Assembly (NCBI RefSeq): GCF_937996225.1
Contig: NZ_CALKTC010000058.1
Span: 1-16,622 of the forward strand
From: an uncultured Campylobacter sp.
GTDB taxonomy: Bacteria > Campylobacterota > Campylobacteria > Campylobacterales > Campylobacteraceae
DNA length: 16,622 bases
Reading direction: 5' to 3'
Shown here: piece by piece, positions 7,738 to 13,669 of the stretch
How the letters are laid out: each line of letters opens with the position of its first letter
Numbering within the stretch: the first letter of the stretch is position 1
Program-made: the position numbers and the translations under genes
The notes under the pieces: generated by a model
What the model was told of the DNA's origin: nothing
The model's input: the letters and a program-made list of their open reading frames with translations, nothing else
Database searches by the model: none

Positions 7738-7880
7738 AGAATGACAAACTGCGGATAGGTGTCGTTCAACTCCCTATCTCACCGTCTTTCCGCTTATCCG
7801 GAAATTTCTAAAACACATGGCATATAGACTTAAAGGCGCTATCCATAGTAGAAATGTGATCTTAAGGCTCAATTCTATAC

Positions 7881-8015
7881 CTAAGAATAAAAATTTAAGC
7901 TCCTTGTGGCATTATAGCATTTATGGATTATCGCGTTCGTGGAGCGCGCAAGCTTCTCAATAGGTTTAGAATAAAACTCTGCAATTAAACTGCATAAAAC
8001 TTCACAAGAAGCCAT
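7881..8015 (-). CDS. Putative small protein downstream of the integrase, 44 residues
   Basis: Starting 22 bases after the integrase stop and on the same strand, ATG 8015 opens a 44-residue frame beginning MASCEVLCSLIAEFYSKPIE, with three cysteines and a mixed helical character that looks like real protein. AAAGGA directly abuts the ATG, which is closer than ideal. The position next to an integrase suggests an excisionase-like or element-specific role, but I recognise no motif. It could also be the end of a decayed gene. The hairpin at 7708-7737 would end the shared transcript. Confidence 0.35.
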   Translation of the reverse strand: MASCEVLCSLIAEFYSKPIEKLARSTNAIIHKCYNATRSLNFYS

Positions 8016-8037
8016 TCCTTTAGCTCGCCTTTACCTT

Positions 8038-9264
8038 CTAAAATTTAAACCCCAACCCCTTTAAATAACCTAGCCACCATGTTAGAACCCTACGCGTATT
8101 CTCAATATTTGTAGCTTTGTTATAAATCTTTTGTATCTCTCTTTGTGCATGAAAAAGGGTACGTTCAATGCTATAAGGATCCAGCTTGTTCTCATGGATT
8201 TTCTCATATGCAAAGGTTTCTAGTATCTTTCTAAAAGAGTGAAAAACCAGTCTATTCTTAGCTATTACGGGAGCATAGGTTTTAAGCGCTTTAACTAGAG
8301 TCATATCGCTTAGTACCTCTCCTTGCGTATTGGCAAAGCATAACGGGCAGCTGCTATTATGAGCGTGTAACCTTTGCAGCCATTGCCCTACTTCTCTAGG
8401 AAGTCCCAGATGTTCATCTCCATTGCTTTTTACCTTATTCTCATCTTGCGGGAATAGTAAGTAGTATTCTCCATCATCACCTATTTTTAAATGCTCATGA
8501 GTTAAATTTCTTACGTTTGAGCTTCTTAGCCCGGTAAGTAGTCCAAAGATCAAAGCATTCTTAACGCCTATTTGGTGAGGATAGTTCATGATAAATTTAA
8601 TAAGTACGGTTAAATCCAAGTCATCTTTTATATATGGGTATTCGCTATGGCGAGGTATATTATAAAAGTCCTTAAATACCTCTTCTGCAAATAATGGATT
8701 TTTAGAAATATCCCTTATGCGAGCATATCGGAACAGTCTTTTAATAAGTTTGAATAAAATTTCCAAGGAAGCGTACTTCTCATTATCGTAATAATAATCC
8801 AGTATCGGCATAATATCCTTTTTGCTTATCTTGTTTATATCTTTGTCACAAATATCCTTTAAAGCTTTAAAGCTCATATCTCGTCTTTTAGAGGTTGCTG
8901 ATGCGACGTTGCCGTTATGTCTGCAAAACTGTTGGTAAACACTCGCTAGAGTATTACTTGGGGCGGCTAGTTTAGTAGAACCATCTACTATTAAACCTTT
9001 AAGCGCTTCTCTGGCCTCATTAAGACTTATCTCATCTACATTGCCTAAAGACTTAATCAGCTTGCCGCCTATTGAGTAGTGATAGTGCCTATGGATAGTT
9101 TGTTCTCCCTTTTTATTAAATGAGCGGTAAAATCTAACTGCTATATGCTCATCTATCATTTCCACCATAGTATTTTTGCGATGAGGCAGGGAAAAATTTC
9201 TGATCACTTTATCGGGGTCTGTTTTAAAAGCCGGATCGTCTTTAATTTTAGAAAAAACTTTCAT
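8038..9264 (-). CDS. int: P4-type tyrosine integrase of a genomic island
   Basis: A site-specific recombinase of 408 residues, the normal length for P4-like island integrases. The N-terminal arm-binding (DUF4102-like) domain covers roughly 32-95 (EHIAVRFYRS...HYHYSIGGKLIKSLGNVDEI), followed by a core-binding region of about 105-205. The catalytic domain shows Arg247 in TGLRSSNVRNL, His342 and Arg345 in FHSFRKI, His372 in LFHAQRE and the nucleophile Tyr381 in IYNKAT. All catalytic residues are present, so it is probably active. A -10 TATAAT on the minus strand lies at 9312-9307, and AAAGGA lies before the ATG. It is head-to-head with a decayed paralogue starting at 9764. Its attachment site was not found by eye; no tRNA gene is next to it. 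Confidence 0.92.
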   Translation of the reverse strand: MKVFSKIKDDPAFKTDPDKVIRNFSLPHRKNTMVEMIDEHIAVRFYRSFNKKGEQTIHRHYHYSIGGKLIKSLGNVDEISLNEAREALKGLIVDGSTKLAAPSNTLASVYQQFCRHNGNVASATSKRRDMSFKALKDICDKDINKISKKDIMPILDYYYDNEKYASLEILFKLIKRLFRYARIRDISKNPLFAEEVFKDFYNIPRHSEYPYIKDDLDLTVLIKFIMNYPHQIGVKNALIFGLLTGLRSSNVRNLTHEHLKIGDDGEYYLLFPQDENKVKSNGDEHLGLPREVGQWLQRLHAHNSSCPLCFANTQGEVLSDMTLVKALKTYAPVIAKNRLVFHSFRKILETFAYEKIHENKLDPYSIERTLFHAQREIQKIYNKATNIENTRRVLTWWLGYLKGLGFKF

Positions 9265-9306
9265 AACTACTTATCCTTTAAAATTTAATATAGTTTCATA
9301 GGACAA

Positions 9307-9312
9307 ATTATA
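9307..9312 (-). promoter_or_regulatory. -10 element of the intact integrase
   Basis: TATAAT on the minus strand, 43 bases before the integrase ATG, at the same relative place as a TATAAT in front of the paralogue on the other strand. Confidence 0.45.
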
Positions 9313-9342
9313 AAAGTTTCCAAAGAGTTTAACAAGCTTAAG

Positions 9343-9375
9343 AGCTACTATACATTTTTTAATATATAGTAGTTT
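9343..9375. repeat. Left arm of the integrase inverted repeat
   Basis: It matches the reverse complement of 9653-9686 except for one base. It also carries its own dyad, CTACTATA/TATAGTAG around a 12-base spacer, so it may be an operator or a recombinase arm site. Confidence 0.6.
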
Positions 9376-9477
9376 CTCTTAAACTACCTGTATAATCTAG
9401 CGTTTTTAGCATTTGAAATTTTTTTGAAAAAATTTGAAAAAGCCGTAAAACAGGGCCTTCAAAAAAATCAAAAAACT

Positions 9478-9540
9478 AAAAATAGGGGGAAAATTTGGTG
9501 GATGGTAGTCGTACATCTATATAAAATTTTCCCTATTTTT
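9478..9540. other. Central hairpin of the inverted repeat, possible bidirectional terminator or recombination core
   Basis: AAAAATAGGG (9478-9487), a GG bulge and AAAATTT (9490-9496) pair with AAATTTT (9524-9530) and CCCTATTTTT (9531-9540). The non-repetitive loop of about 27 bases (9497-9523) is the least A/T-rich part of the region. T-runs follow on both strands. Confidence 0.45.
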
Positions 9541-9652
9541 TCGTTTTTTGAATTTTTAGATAATTTTTTAAGCCCTAGTTTTAGGAATTTTAAAATTATT
9601 TTTAAAAAATTCTTAGTACTAAAATCATCGATTCATACATATATTTTAAGAA

Positions 9653-9686
9653 AAACTACTATATATTAAAAAATTGTATAGTAGCT
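9653..9686. repeat. Right arm of the integrase inverted repeat
   Basis: Inverted copy of 9343-9375 with one extra T. It contains the same internal dyad, CTACTATA/TATAGTAG. Confidence 0.6.
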
Positions 9687-9726
9687 TTTTCTGCGCTCCT
9701 GCCTTGTTAATCCTTTGAGAAAATTC

Positions 9727-9732
9727 TATAAT
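9727..9732 (+). promoter_or_regulatory. -10 element of the decayed integrase
   Basis: TATAAT 31 bases before ATG 9764, mirror-placed to the one for the intact integrase. Confidence 0.4.
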
Positions 9733-9763
9733 CTGCCTAAAATTACTATATAAAGGAAGAAAG

Positions 9764-10746
9764 ATGACGGGGGTTTTACCAAAATTAAGGATAATCCAAT
9801 TTTTAAATCAGACCCTGACAAAGTAGTCAGGAATTTTATCTTGCCGCAATATAAGCGCACTATAGTCGAAGTCTTAGATGATTTTATAGCCGTTAAATTT
9901 TATAGCTCACCGGCTAGAGACGGAACGGTTAAAACACACAGGCACTATCACTATACGCGAGGTGGCAAGCTAATCAAGGTTCTAGGCGATGCCGACGAAA
10001 TAACATTCGAAGGGGCTAGAATATTGTTAAAGAAATTAATATCAAATAGCCATACCAATGGTGTGGCGGCTCCAAAGAATACGCTAGCGAGTGTTTTTAA
10101 AATTTACTGCGAATATAACGCTTTTGCCGAGAAGACGTTAAGGAAATTGCAATTTAGATTTCAATCAAGGCTAAAGTGCGTTAGCGATAAGGATATCGGC
10201 AAGATTACCAAAAAAGAGATAATGCAGATATTAGACCCTATTTACAAGAATGGAAAATTTGCACTTTTAAAAGATCTGTTTTATTTTATCCGTTCTTTAT
10301 TCAGGTTCGCGCGAGATAGAGGTATAAGCGATAATCTTTTATTTTGCGATACGCAATTAAAAAACCTATATAAGATACCTAAATCTGGAGGCTATTCATA
10401 TATTTCCGCGAATGCGGATTTGAGATTGTTGATAAAATATATCATGAGCTACCCTTACCAAATAGGCGTCAAGAACGCTTTAATCTTTGGACTACTTACG
10501 GGATTAAGAAGCTCAAATGTAAGGAATTTAACCCACGCGCATTTAAAGGTGGACGATGACGGAGAATATTACTTACTATTCCCGCAGGATGAAAATAAAG
10601 TGAAAGCTAATGGTGATGAATATCTGGGTCTTCCAAAGGAGGTAGGTGAGTGGCTAGAGAGCATAAAAACAAAGTCTCCTTTATCTTTTGTGAATACAGA
10701 GGGAAATGTTTTGAGTGAGGCGACGCTTGCTTGTTAAGGCTCTTAG
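9764..10746 (+). pseudogene. Decayed P4-type integrase, frameshifted and 3'-truncated
   Basis: A paralogue of the neighbouring integrase. ATG 9764, behind GGAAG, opens a frame that is lost within a few codons: a run of five Gs at 9769-9773 would need one more G to join it to the frame that reads KIKDNPIFKSDPDKVVRNF, aligned with the paralogue's N-terminus. That frame then runs to 10737 and keeps the arm domain and the first catalytic Arg (TGLRSSNVRNL). Near the end, CGCTT is followed by a tandem copy of GCTT (about 10726-10733), shifting the frame into TAA; in the next frame VKALS still matches. Homology to the paralogue stops at about 10746, so the HxxR box and catalytic Tyr are absent. Similarity is high from about 10430 to 10650 and lower before. 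It cannot be an active recombinase. Confidence 0.85.
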
Positions 10747-10973
10747 CCAATGCCTAATGCTATAGCGCCACCAGCCGCATCAACGATAGGAATAACCATA
10801 TTTAGCCCACCTGATTTGATTTTTACATAGTTATCAAAAATCTTGACATTATCAGGGTCGGCTAAAACATTTACAGGAATTCCTTTTATGAAATCGATTG
10901 TATCCGAAGTAGGCTTGACATACCAAGCAACACCTTGATTTGAATTGTTAGAAGTATTGTTATCTTCTGGCAT
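10743..10973 (-). CDS. Small protein of unknown function, probably 3'-truncated
   Basis: The product is 76 residues: an Asn/Ser-rich start (MPEDNNTSNNSNQG), a middle segment with GIPVNVLADPDNVKIFDNYV, and a glycine-rich hydrophobic end (VDAAGGAIALGIG). No family is recognised. GGAG stands 6 bases before the ATG and the gene follows the 221-residue membrane protein by 9 bases, so they share a transcript. Its stop codon at 10743-10745 lies within DNA still aligned with the integrase relic, so the original C-terminus was probably lost when the two sequences were joined. The hydrophobic tail could insert in a membrane. Confidence 0.6.
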   Translation of the reverse strand: MPEDNNTSNNSNQGVAWYVKPTSDTIDFIKGIPVNVLADPDNVKIFDNYVKIKSGGLNMVIPIVDAAGGAIALGIG

Positions 10974-10982
10974 AATTTTCTC

Positions 10983-11648
10983 CTATTTATAGAATTTGTA
11001 GTTTTTATCTAAATTTTCGATTTGTAAATTAAAATTTTGCAATAAATATTCATTTACTTGTTTATAATCTTGCTTTGTCATTAAATAGACATTTACGGCA
11101 TTTTTTTGATTGTCATAAAAAACTATGGTGCAAAAGAATATAAATTTATAATCTTTGTTAATTAACAAGGCAAATAATTTTACTAAACAAGCAAACAAAT
11201 TTGATAAAATCAAAAAAAATCCCGCAATAACAAAACCAAATGGTGCAAAAATTTTTTGAACCGAGTTATCTGGTATCTTACCAATCATAGGATAAATACT
11301 TTTTTTAACCCAAACAATATTTTGTTTTGCTACCGTCGTATCTCGTTTATCCCAATAAACTTTATCATTATATAAATATACTTTTTCGGGTTTTCTAAAT
11401 TTTCTAATAAAATCAATAAAAGCCCAAATATTGACTATTGGAAATGCTACAACCACAGAGCTAAATCTTGGATTTCTCATTTCATTTTTTAAAATTTCAA
11501 AAAACTCGCCACTATTCCAATCGACAACACCAGTAAAAAATACAATATAAATCATTATAGTGTTACATACAAGTAAAAATGTAAAACCATACATTATCAT
11601 TATAAAGTTATTTTTAATGATGAGCGGAGCTTTATCATAATCTCTCAT
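10983..11648 (-). CDS. Membrane protein of unknown function
   Basis: A 221-residue protein with probably four membrane segments: about 15-38 (MIMYGFTFLLVCNTIMIYIV), 61-80 (SSVVVAFPIVNIWAFIDFI), and two closely spaced around 136-165 (FGFVIAGFFLILSNLFACLV...). Between the second and third is a soluble stretch (KVYLYNDKVYWDKRDTT), reminiscent of membrane proteins with small PH-like loops, but I claim no family. The C-terminus is soluble and Asn/Lys/Tyr-rich. AAGGGA precedes the ATG. It is followed by the 76-residue gene after 9 bases. The very A/T-rich composition fits accessory DNA. Confidence 0.7.
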   Translation of the reverse strand: MRDYDKAPLIIKNNFIMIMYGFTFLLVCNTIMIYIVFFTGVVDWNSGEFFEILKNEMRNPRFSSVVVAFPIVNIWAFIDFIRKFRKPEKVYLYNDKVYWDKRDTTVAKQNIVWVKKSIYPMIGKIPDNSVQKIFAPFGFVIAGFFLILSNLFACLVKLFALLINKDYKFIFFCTIVFYDNQKNAVNVYLMTKQDYKQVNEYLLQNFNLQIENLDKNYKFYK

Positions 11649-11716
11649 TTTAATCCCTTTTAAAAAATTTCTCTTATTGCAAGAATTTATTTAAATTCCC
11701 ACAATGCCTACAACCT

Positions 11717-11816
11717 TGTCATTGCGAGACCATGAAGTGGTCGAAACAATCCAGCATGAGGCGTTTTGAATTTGCAAATTCGCCTTAATAAACGGTTTCT
11801 CTGTTTCGCAATGACA
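11717..11816. mobile_element. 100-bp MITE-like palindromic repeat
   Basis: Bounded by perfect 11-bp terminal inverted repeats, TGTCATTGCGA at 11717-11727 and its complement at 11806-11816. Inside are GACCA-TGAAG-TGGTC (11728-11742), GAAACAATCCAGCATGAGG, and a perfect palindrome GAATTTGCAAATTC (11768-11781) flanked by AGGCG/CGCCT. The GTCATTGCGAG...CAATCCAG wording resembles short palindromic repeats found in several unrelated bacterial groups. It codes for nothing and would need a transposase supplied elsewhere. Confidence 0.6.
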
Positions 11817-11840
11817 TTTTAATGCAAAATTCAAATCTCG

Positions 11841-11860
11841 TCAGTATCGTTTGATACTGA
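11841..11860. other. Perfect 8-bp hairpin
   Basis: TCAGTATC, loop GTTT, GATACTGA, 24 bases beyond the MITE-like repeat. No T-run follows immediately. It may be an extension of the mobile repeat or a weak terminator. Confidence 0.35.
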
Positions 11861-12010
11861 ATTTATTGAATTTACAAATTTAACCTTACTTTACAAATTC
11901 ACACAATTAGTAAATTTAAATTTGCAAATTTGATATTTGGATCTGTTTGATCTGAATTAGTCCTCGGTTAAATCTAAATAGCATAGCAGTCTTTTTTATA
12001 CCACAGCTTG

Positions 12011-12082
12011 TTAATTGTTCAATCCCTTATATCCCTCCCATGCTAGCTCTGCATATGTTTTTAGTGCCTCAAACTTTCTCAT
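12011..12082 (-). CDS. Putative 23-residue protein overlapping the membrane gene
   Basis: Its ATG (12082-12080) overlaps the TGA of the 374-residue gene in an ATGA arrangement typical of translational coupling, with AAAGGA about 9 bases upstream. The peptide MRKFEALKTYAELAWEGYKG... is amphipathic and ends LNN. It could be a true small protein or the start of a gene whose remainder was lost; the following frames are not convincing. Confidence 0.35.
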   Translation of the reverse strand: MRKFEALKTYAELAWEGYKGLNN

Positions 12083-13203
12083 TTTCTATCCTTTCTGAAG
12101 AATTCCTCTATCATCTTTTGATTACACTTTTCTATTGAATTAGTTTCATTTTTGTTACACATCCAAAACTCACCGCCAGATTGCGGACCCAAAGCACTCA
12201 CTAGAGCTTGCAATATCCAAGTGTGATAAGACTCATAGATGTATATATTGTCGGCTAGTATCTTGCCCGTATTTATATCTTTTATGATTCCACCGTAGTT
12301 AAATCCCATTCCCAGCATATTATCGAATATAGTTTTTATATTAGGCTTTGGTTCTAGGAGATGATATGGATCTTCCACTATAAGCTCGGTAGGCGCTATC
12401 TCATCTTTGGAGATTTCTTTGCGCGCTATGCATTTGTCTTTATAAATTTGCTTGTAGTATTCCATTTTTTTATCTACGTCTTGTAGCCTATCTATAACCC
12501 GTTTTATTTGATAGTCGTCCCATGTAAATACCTTGCCGTTCATATTAATAGGGTTTGGGCTTCTATATCGTTCTTGCACTATTTTTATTATTTTGTCCAC
12601 TACTATTCTTTGTTGCTGCGGGTAACTCTTTTTTCTCTCTTCGTTATCAAACCAAGCATCATAATATATCTCTTTATACTCGCCAGGTTTTGAGTGGTAC
12701 TCGTCGTAAAGTTGTTTAAATTCAGAGTAAGGTATTTTTTTATCGGATAAGTAGTCCTTTAGTTCTTCATCTATCGACATAAAGCATTTATTTGAAGTAT
12801 TGTTATCTACGTACATTCTAAAAAATTTACCATTATTGGCACTATCTTTCGCTTGAACTCTATAATCTATATAGTCCAAATTGCCATTTATCAACATCGT
12901 AAAAGCAATGTCTTTAGTATAATCTTGCGATGAGAATTGATTTACTTTAGGAAACCCTAGATCAAATTTCTTTTCTCCGGCATAATATGCTCTGATAGCG
13001 GGCTTTTCATAGACGTTTATTTTGCCGTATAAATATCCGTAGCAGTGAAATATGGCAGAAACTATAAATCCGTCACCGAAAAATACGACAAACCAAACAA
13101 GAAGCCAAAAACGTTTGCGTTTGCCTTTGAGGGCAATTAAGGCGACAAAAAAGCTTATGGTAAAAAAAGCGGGTATTATGAAAAGAAATACTATACTGCG
13201 CAT
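12079..13203 (-). CDS. Membrane-anchored protein of unknown function
   Basis: The 374-residue product starts with two hydrophobic segments: residues 4-25 (IVFLFIIPAFFTISFFVALI), then a basic loop KGKRKR, then 32-55 (FWLLVWFVVFFGDGFIVSAI). These are followed by about 315 soluble, charged and Tyr/Lys/Asp-rich residues, most likely outside the inner membrane by the positive-inside rule. A few cysteines occur, including WMCNKN and EKCNQK near the end. No known domain is recognised. AAGGG lies 7 bases before the ATG. It overlaps a 23-residue frame at its end and may share a transcript with it. A role in surface, defence or contact-dependent competition is possible, but nothing in the sequence demonstrates one. 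Confidence 0.7.
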   Translation of the reverse strand: MRSIVFLFIIPAFFTISFFVALIALKGKRKRFWLLVWFVVFFGDGFIVSAIFHCYGYLYGKINVYEKPAIRAYYAGEKKFDLGFPKVNQFSSQDYTKDIAFTMLINGNLDYIDYRVQAKDSANNGKFFRMYVDNNTSNKCFMSIDEELKDYLSDKKIPYSEFKQLYDEYHSKPGEYKEIYYDAWFDNEERKKSYPQQQRIVVDKIIKIVQERYRSPNPINMNGKVFTWDDYQIKRVIDRLQDVDKKMEYYKQIYKDKCIARKEISKDEIAPTELIVEDPYHLLEPKPNIKTIFDNMLGMGFNYGGIIKDINTGKILADNIYIYESYHTWILQALVSALGPQSGGEFWMCNKNETNSIEKCNQKMIEEFFRKDRK

Positions 13204-13261
13204 ATCTAACCCTTATAAAAATACATATGCAAATTTGTAGAGCCCAAAGAGCTTCTTTAGT

Positions 13262-13278
13262 AGCAATATTTTATTGCT
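13262..13278. other. Perfect 7-bp hairpin upstream of the membrane gene
   Basis: AGCAATA, loop TTT, TATTGCT, about 60 bases before the minus-strand gene start. It could be an operator or a leader hairpin for that gene. Confidence 0.3.
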
Positions 13279-13298
13279 CTATATCTTAGCTCGTCATT

Positions 13299-13340
13299 AA
13301 ATTTCATATAAATTCATCTGCTTAAATTTATATGAAATTT
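13299..13340. terminator. Perfect 16-bp inverted repeat, possible bidirectional terminator
   Basis: AAATTTCATATAAATT (13299-13314) and its exact complement (13325-13340) around a 10-base loop. It is the longest perfect dyad in the window. The stem is A/T-only apart from one G-C pair, and no clean T-run follows, so a terminator is uncertain. It sits where accessory DNA gives way to the chromosome. Confidence 0.4.
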
Positions 13341-13544
13341 TAAAAACCAGTTTGAGTATCTTAAAGTTATTTTCAGTTTTTAAGTCTTTTTAGCTCTTCA
13401 AACTTCTGTTTTAATTGGGCTCTTTATAAACGGAATTTCGATGCATTCTATACGAAAGGGGATTAAAATTTTATAAAACAGCGGATGAAATTTTAGGTTT
13501 GCCGTCACGATAAACGGGCGGATTAATTTGCGATTTTCAAACGC

Positions 13545-13579
13545 AAAAAAAGCACTTCAAAAGCCCGTGAGCCGAAGTG
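13545..13579 (-). terminator. Leftward Rho-independent terminator upstream of the HDOD gene
   Basis: On the minus strand CACTTC (13579-13574) pairs with GAAGTG (13558-13553), and a run of seven Ts follows. It would stop transcripts leaving the rnr region leftward. No minus-strand gene is visible to its right, so it may guard against antisense reading or be an inherited fragment. Confidence 0.4.
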
Positions 13580-13631
13580 GAATTTTGGCGTAACGGCGGC
13601 GTTTTGCTTTGCAATTTGAGTTAAAATTTGA

Positions 13632-13637
13632 TATGAT
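13632..13637 (+). promoter_or_regulatory. -10 element of the HDOD-rnr operon
   Basis: TATGAT within TTTGATATGATTGT, with a TTTGA-type upstream word and periodic A/T tracts as in vegetative Campylobacter promoters. It overlaps TTG 13637, which argues that translation starts at ATG 13670. Confidence 0.45.
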
Positions 13638-13669
13638 TGTGCAAAATTTATATTGAACGGCTTTTTAAA

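Larger units (their letters stand above)
6469..7880. other. Largely non-coding relic zone between the R-M operon and the integrase
   Basis: About 1.4 kb without any recognisable gene. All frames are broken by frequent stops. It contains a GC-rich patch (6793-6880), several perfect hairpins (listed separately), a direct repeat GAACCTGG at 7345-7352 and 7370-7377, and one basic micro-ORF. No tRNA, CRISPR or transposase was seen. It looks like decayed island DNA in which structured RNA or terminators have outlasted coding sequence. Confidence 0.5.
9265..9763. repeat. Large imperfect inverted repeat between the two divergent integrase genes
   Basis: The two halves of this intergenic region are diverged inverted copies of each other, centred near 9510. 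The clearest arms are 9343-9375 and 9653-9686, which differ by a single inserted base. Outward from these, both sides share TTGTTAA..., a TATAAT and a GGA-type ribosome binding site; inward they share blocks such as AAAACAGGGCCTT (left) against AAAACTAGGGCTT (right, reverse strand). With the integrase genes themselves, the arms reach about 1 kb or more each. No gene is supported here. Confidence 0.75.
11649..12010. other. Intergenic stretch holding a MITE-like repeat and a hairpin
   Basis: About 360 bp without a supported gene. It holds the 100-bp palindromic element at 11717-11816, the hairpin at 11841-11860, and then AAATTT-rich DNA. The promoter for the 221-residue gene must lie at its left end; I see no strong -10. 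Confidence 0.4.

Noticed and set aside
7750..7800. tRNA-like GTTCAACTCC segment that might be an attachment site
   Set aside because: No T-stem, anticodon arm or acceptor pairing could be formed around it.
9424..9669. 81-residue rightward frame between the integrases, starting with TTG
   Set aside because: It runs through the large inverted repeat and its hairpin, has no ribosome binding site, and its Lys/Phe-rich composition merely reflects A/T-rich DNA.
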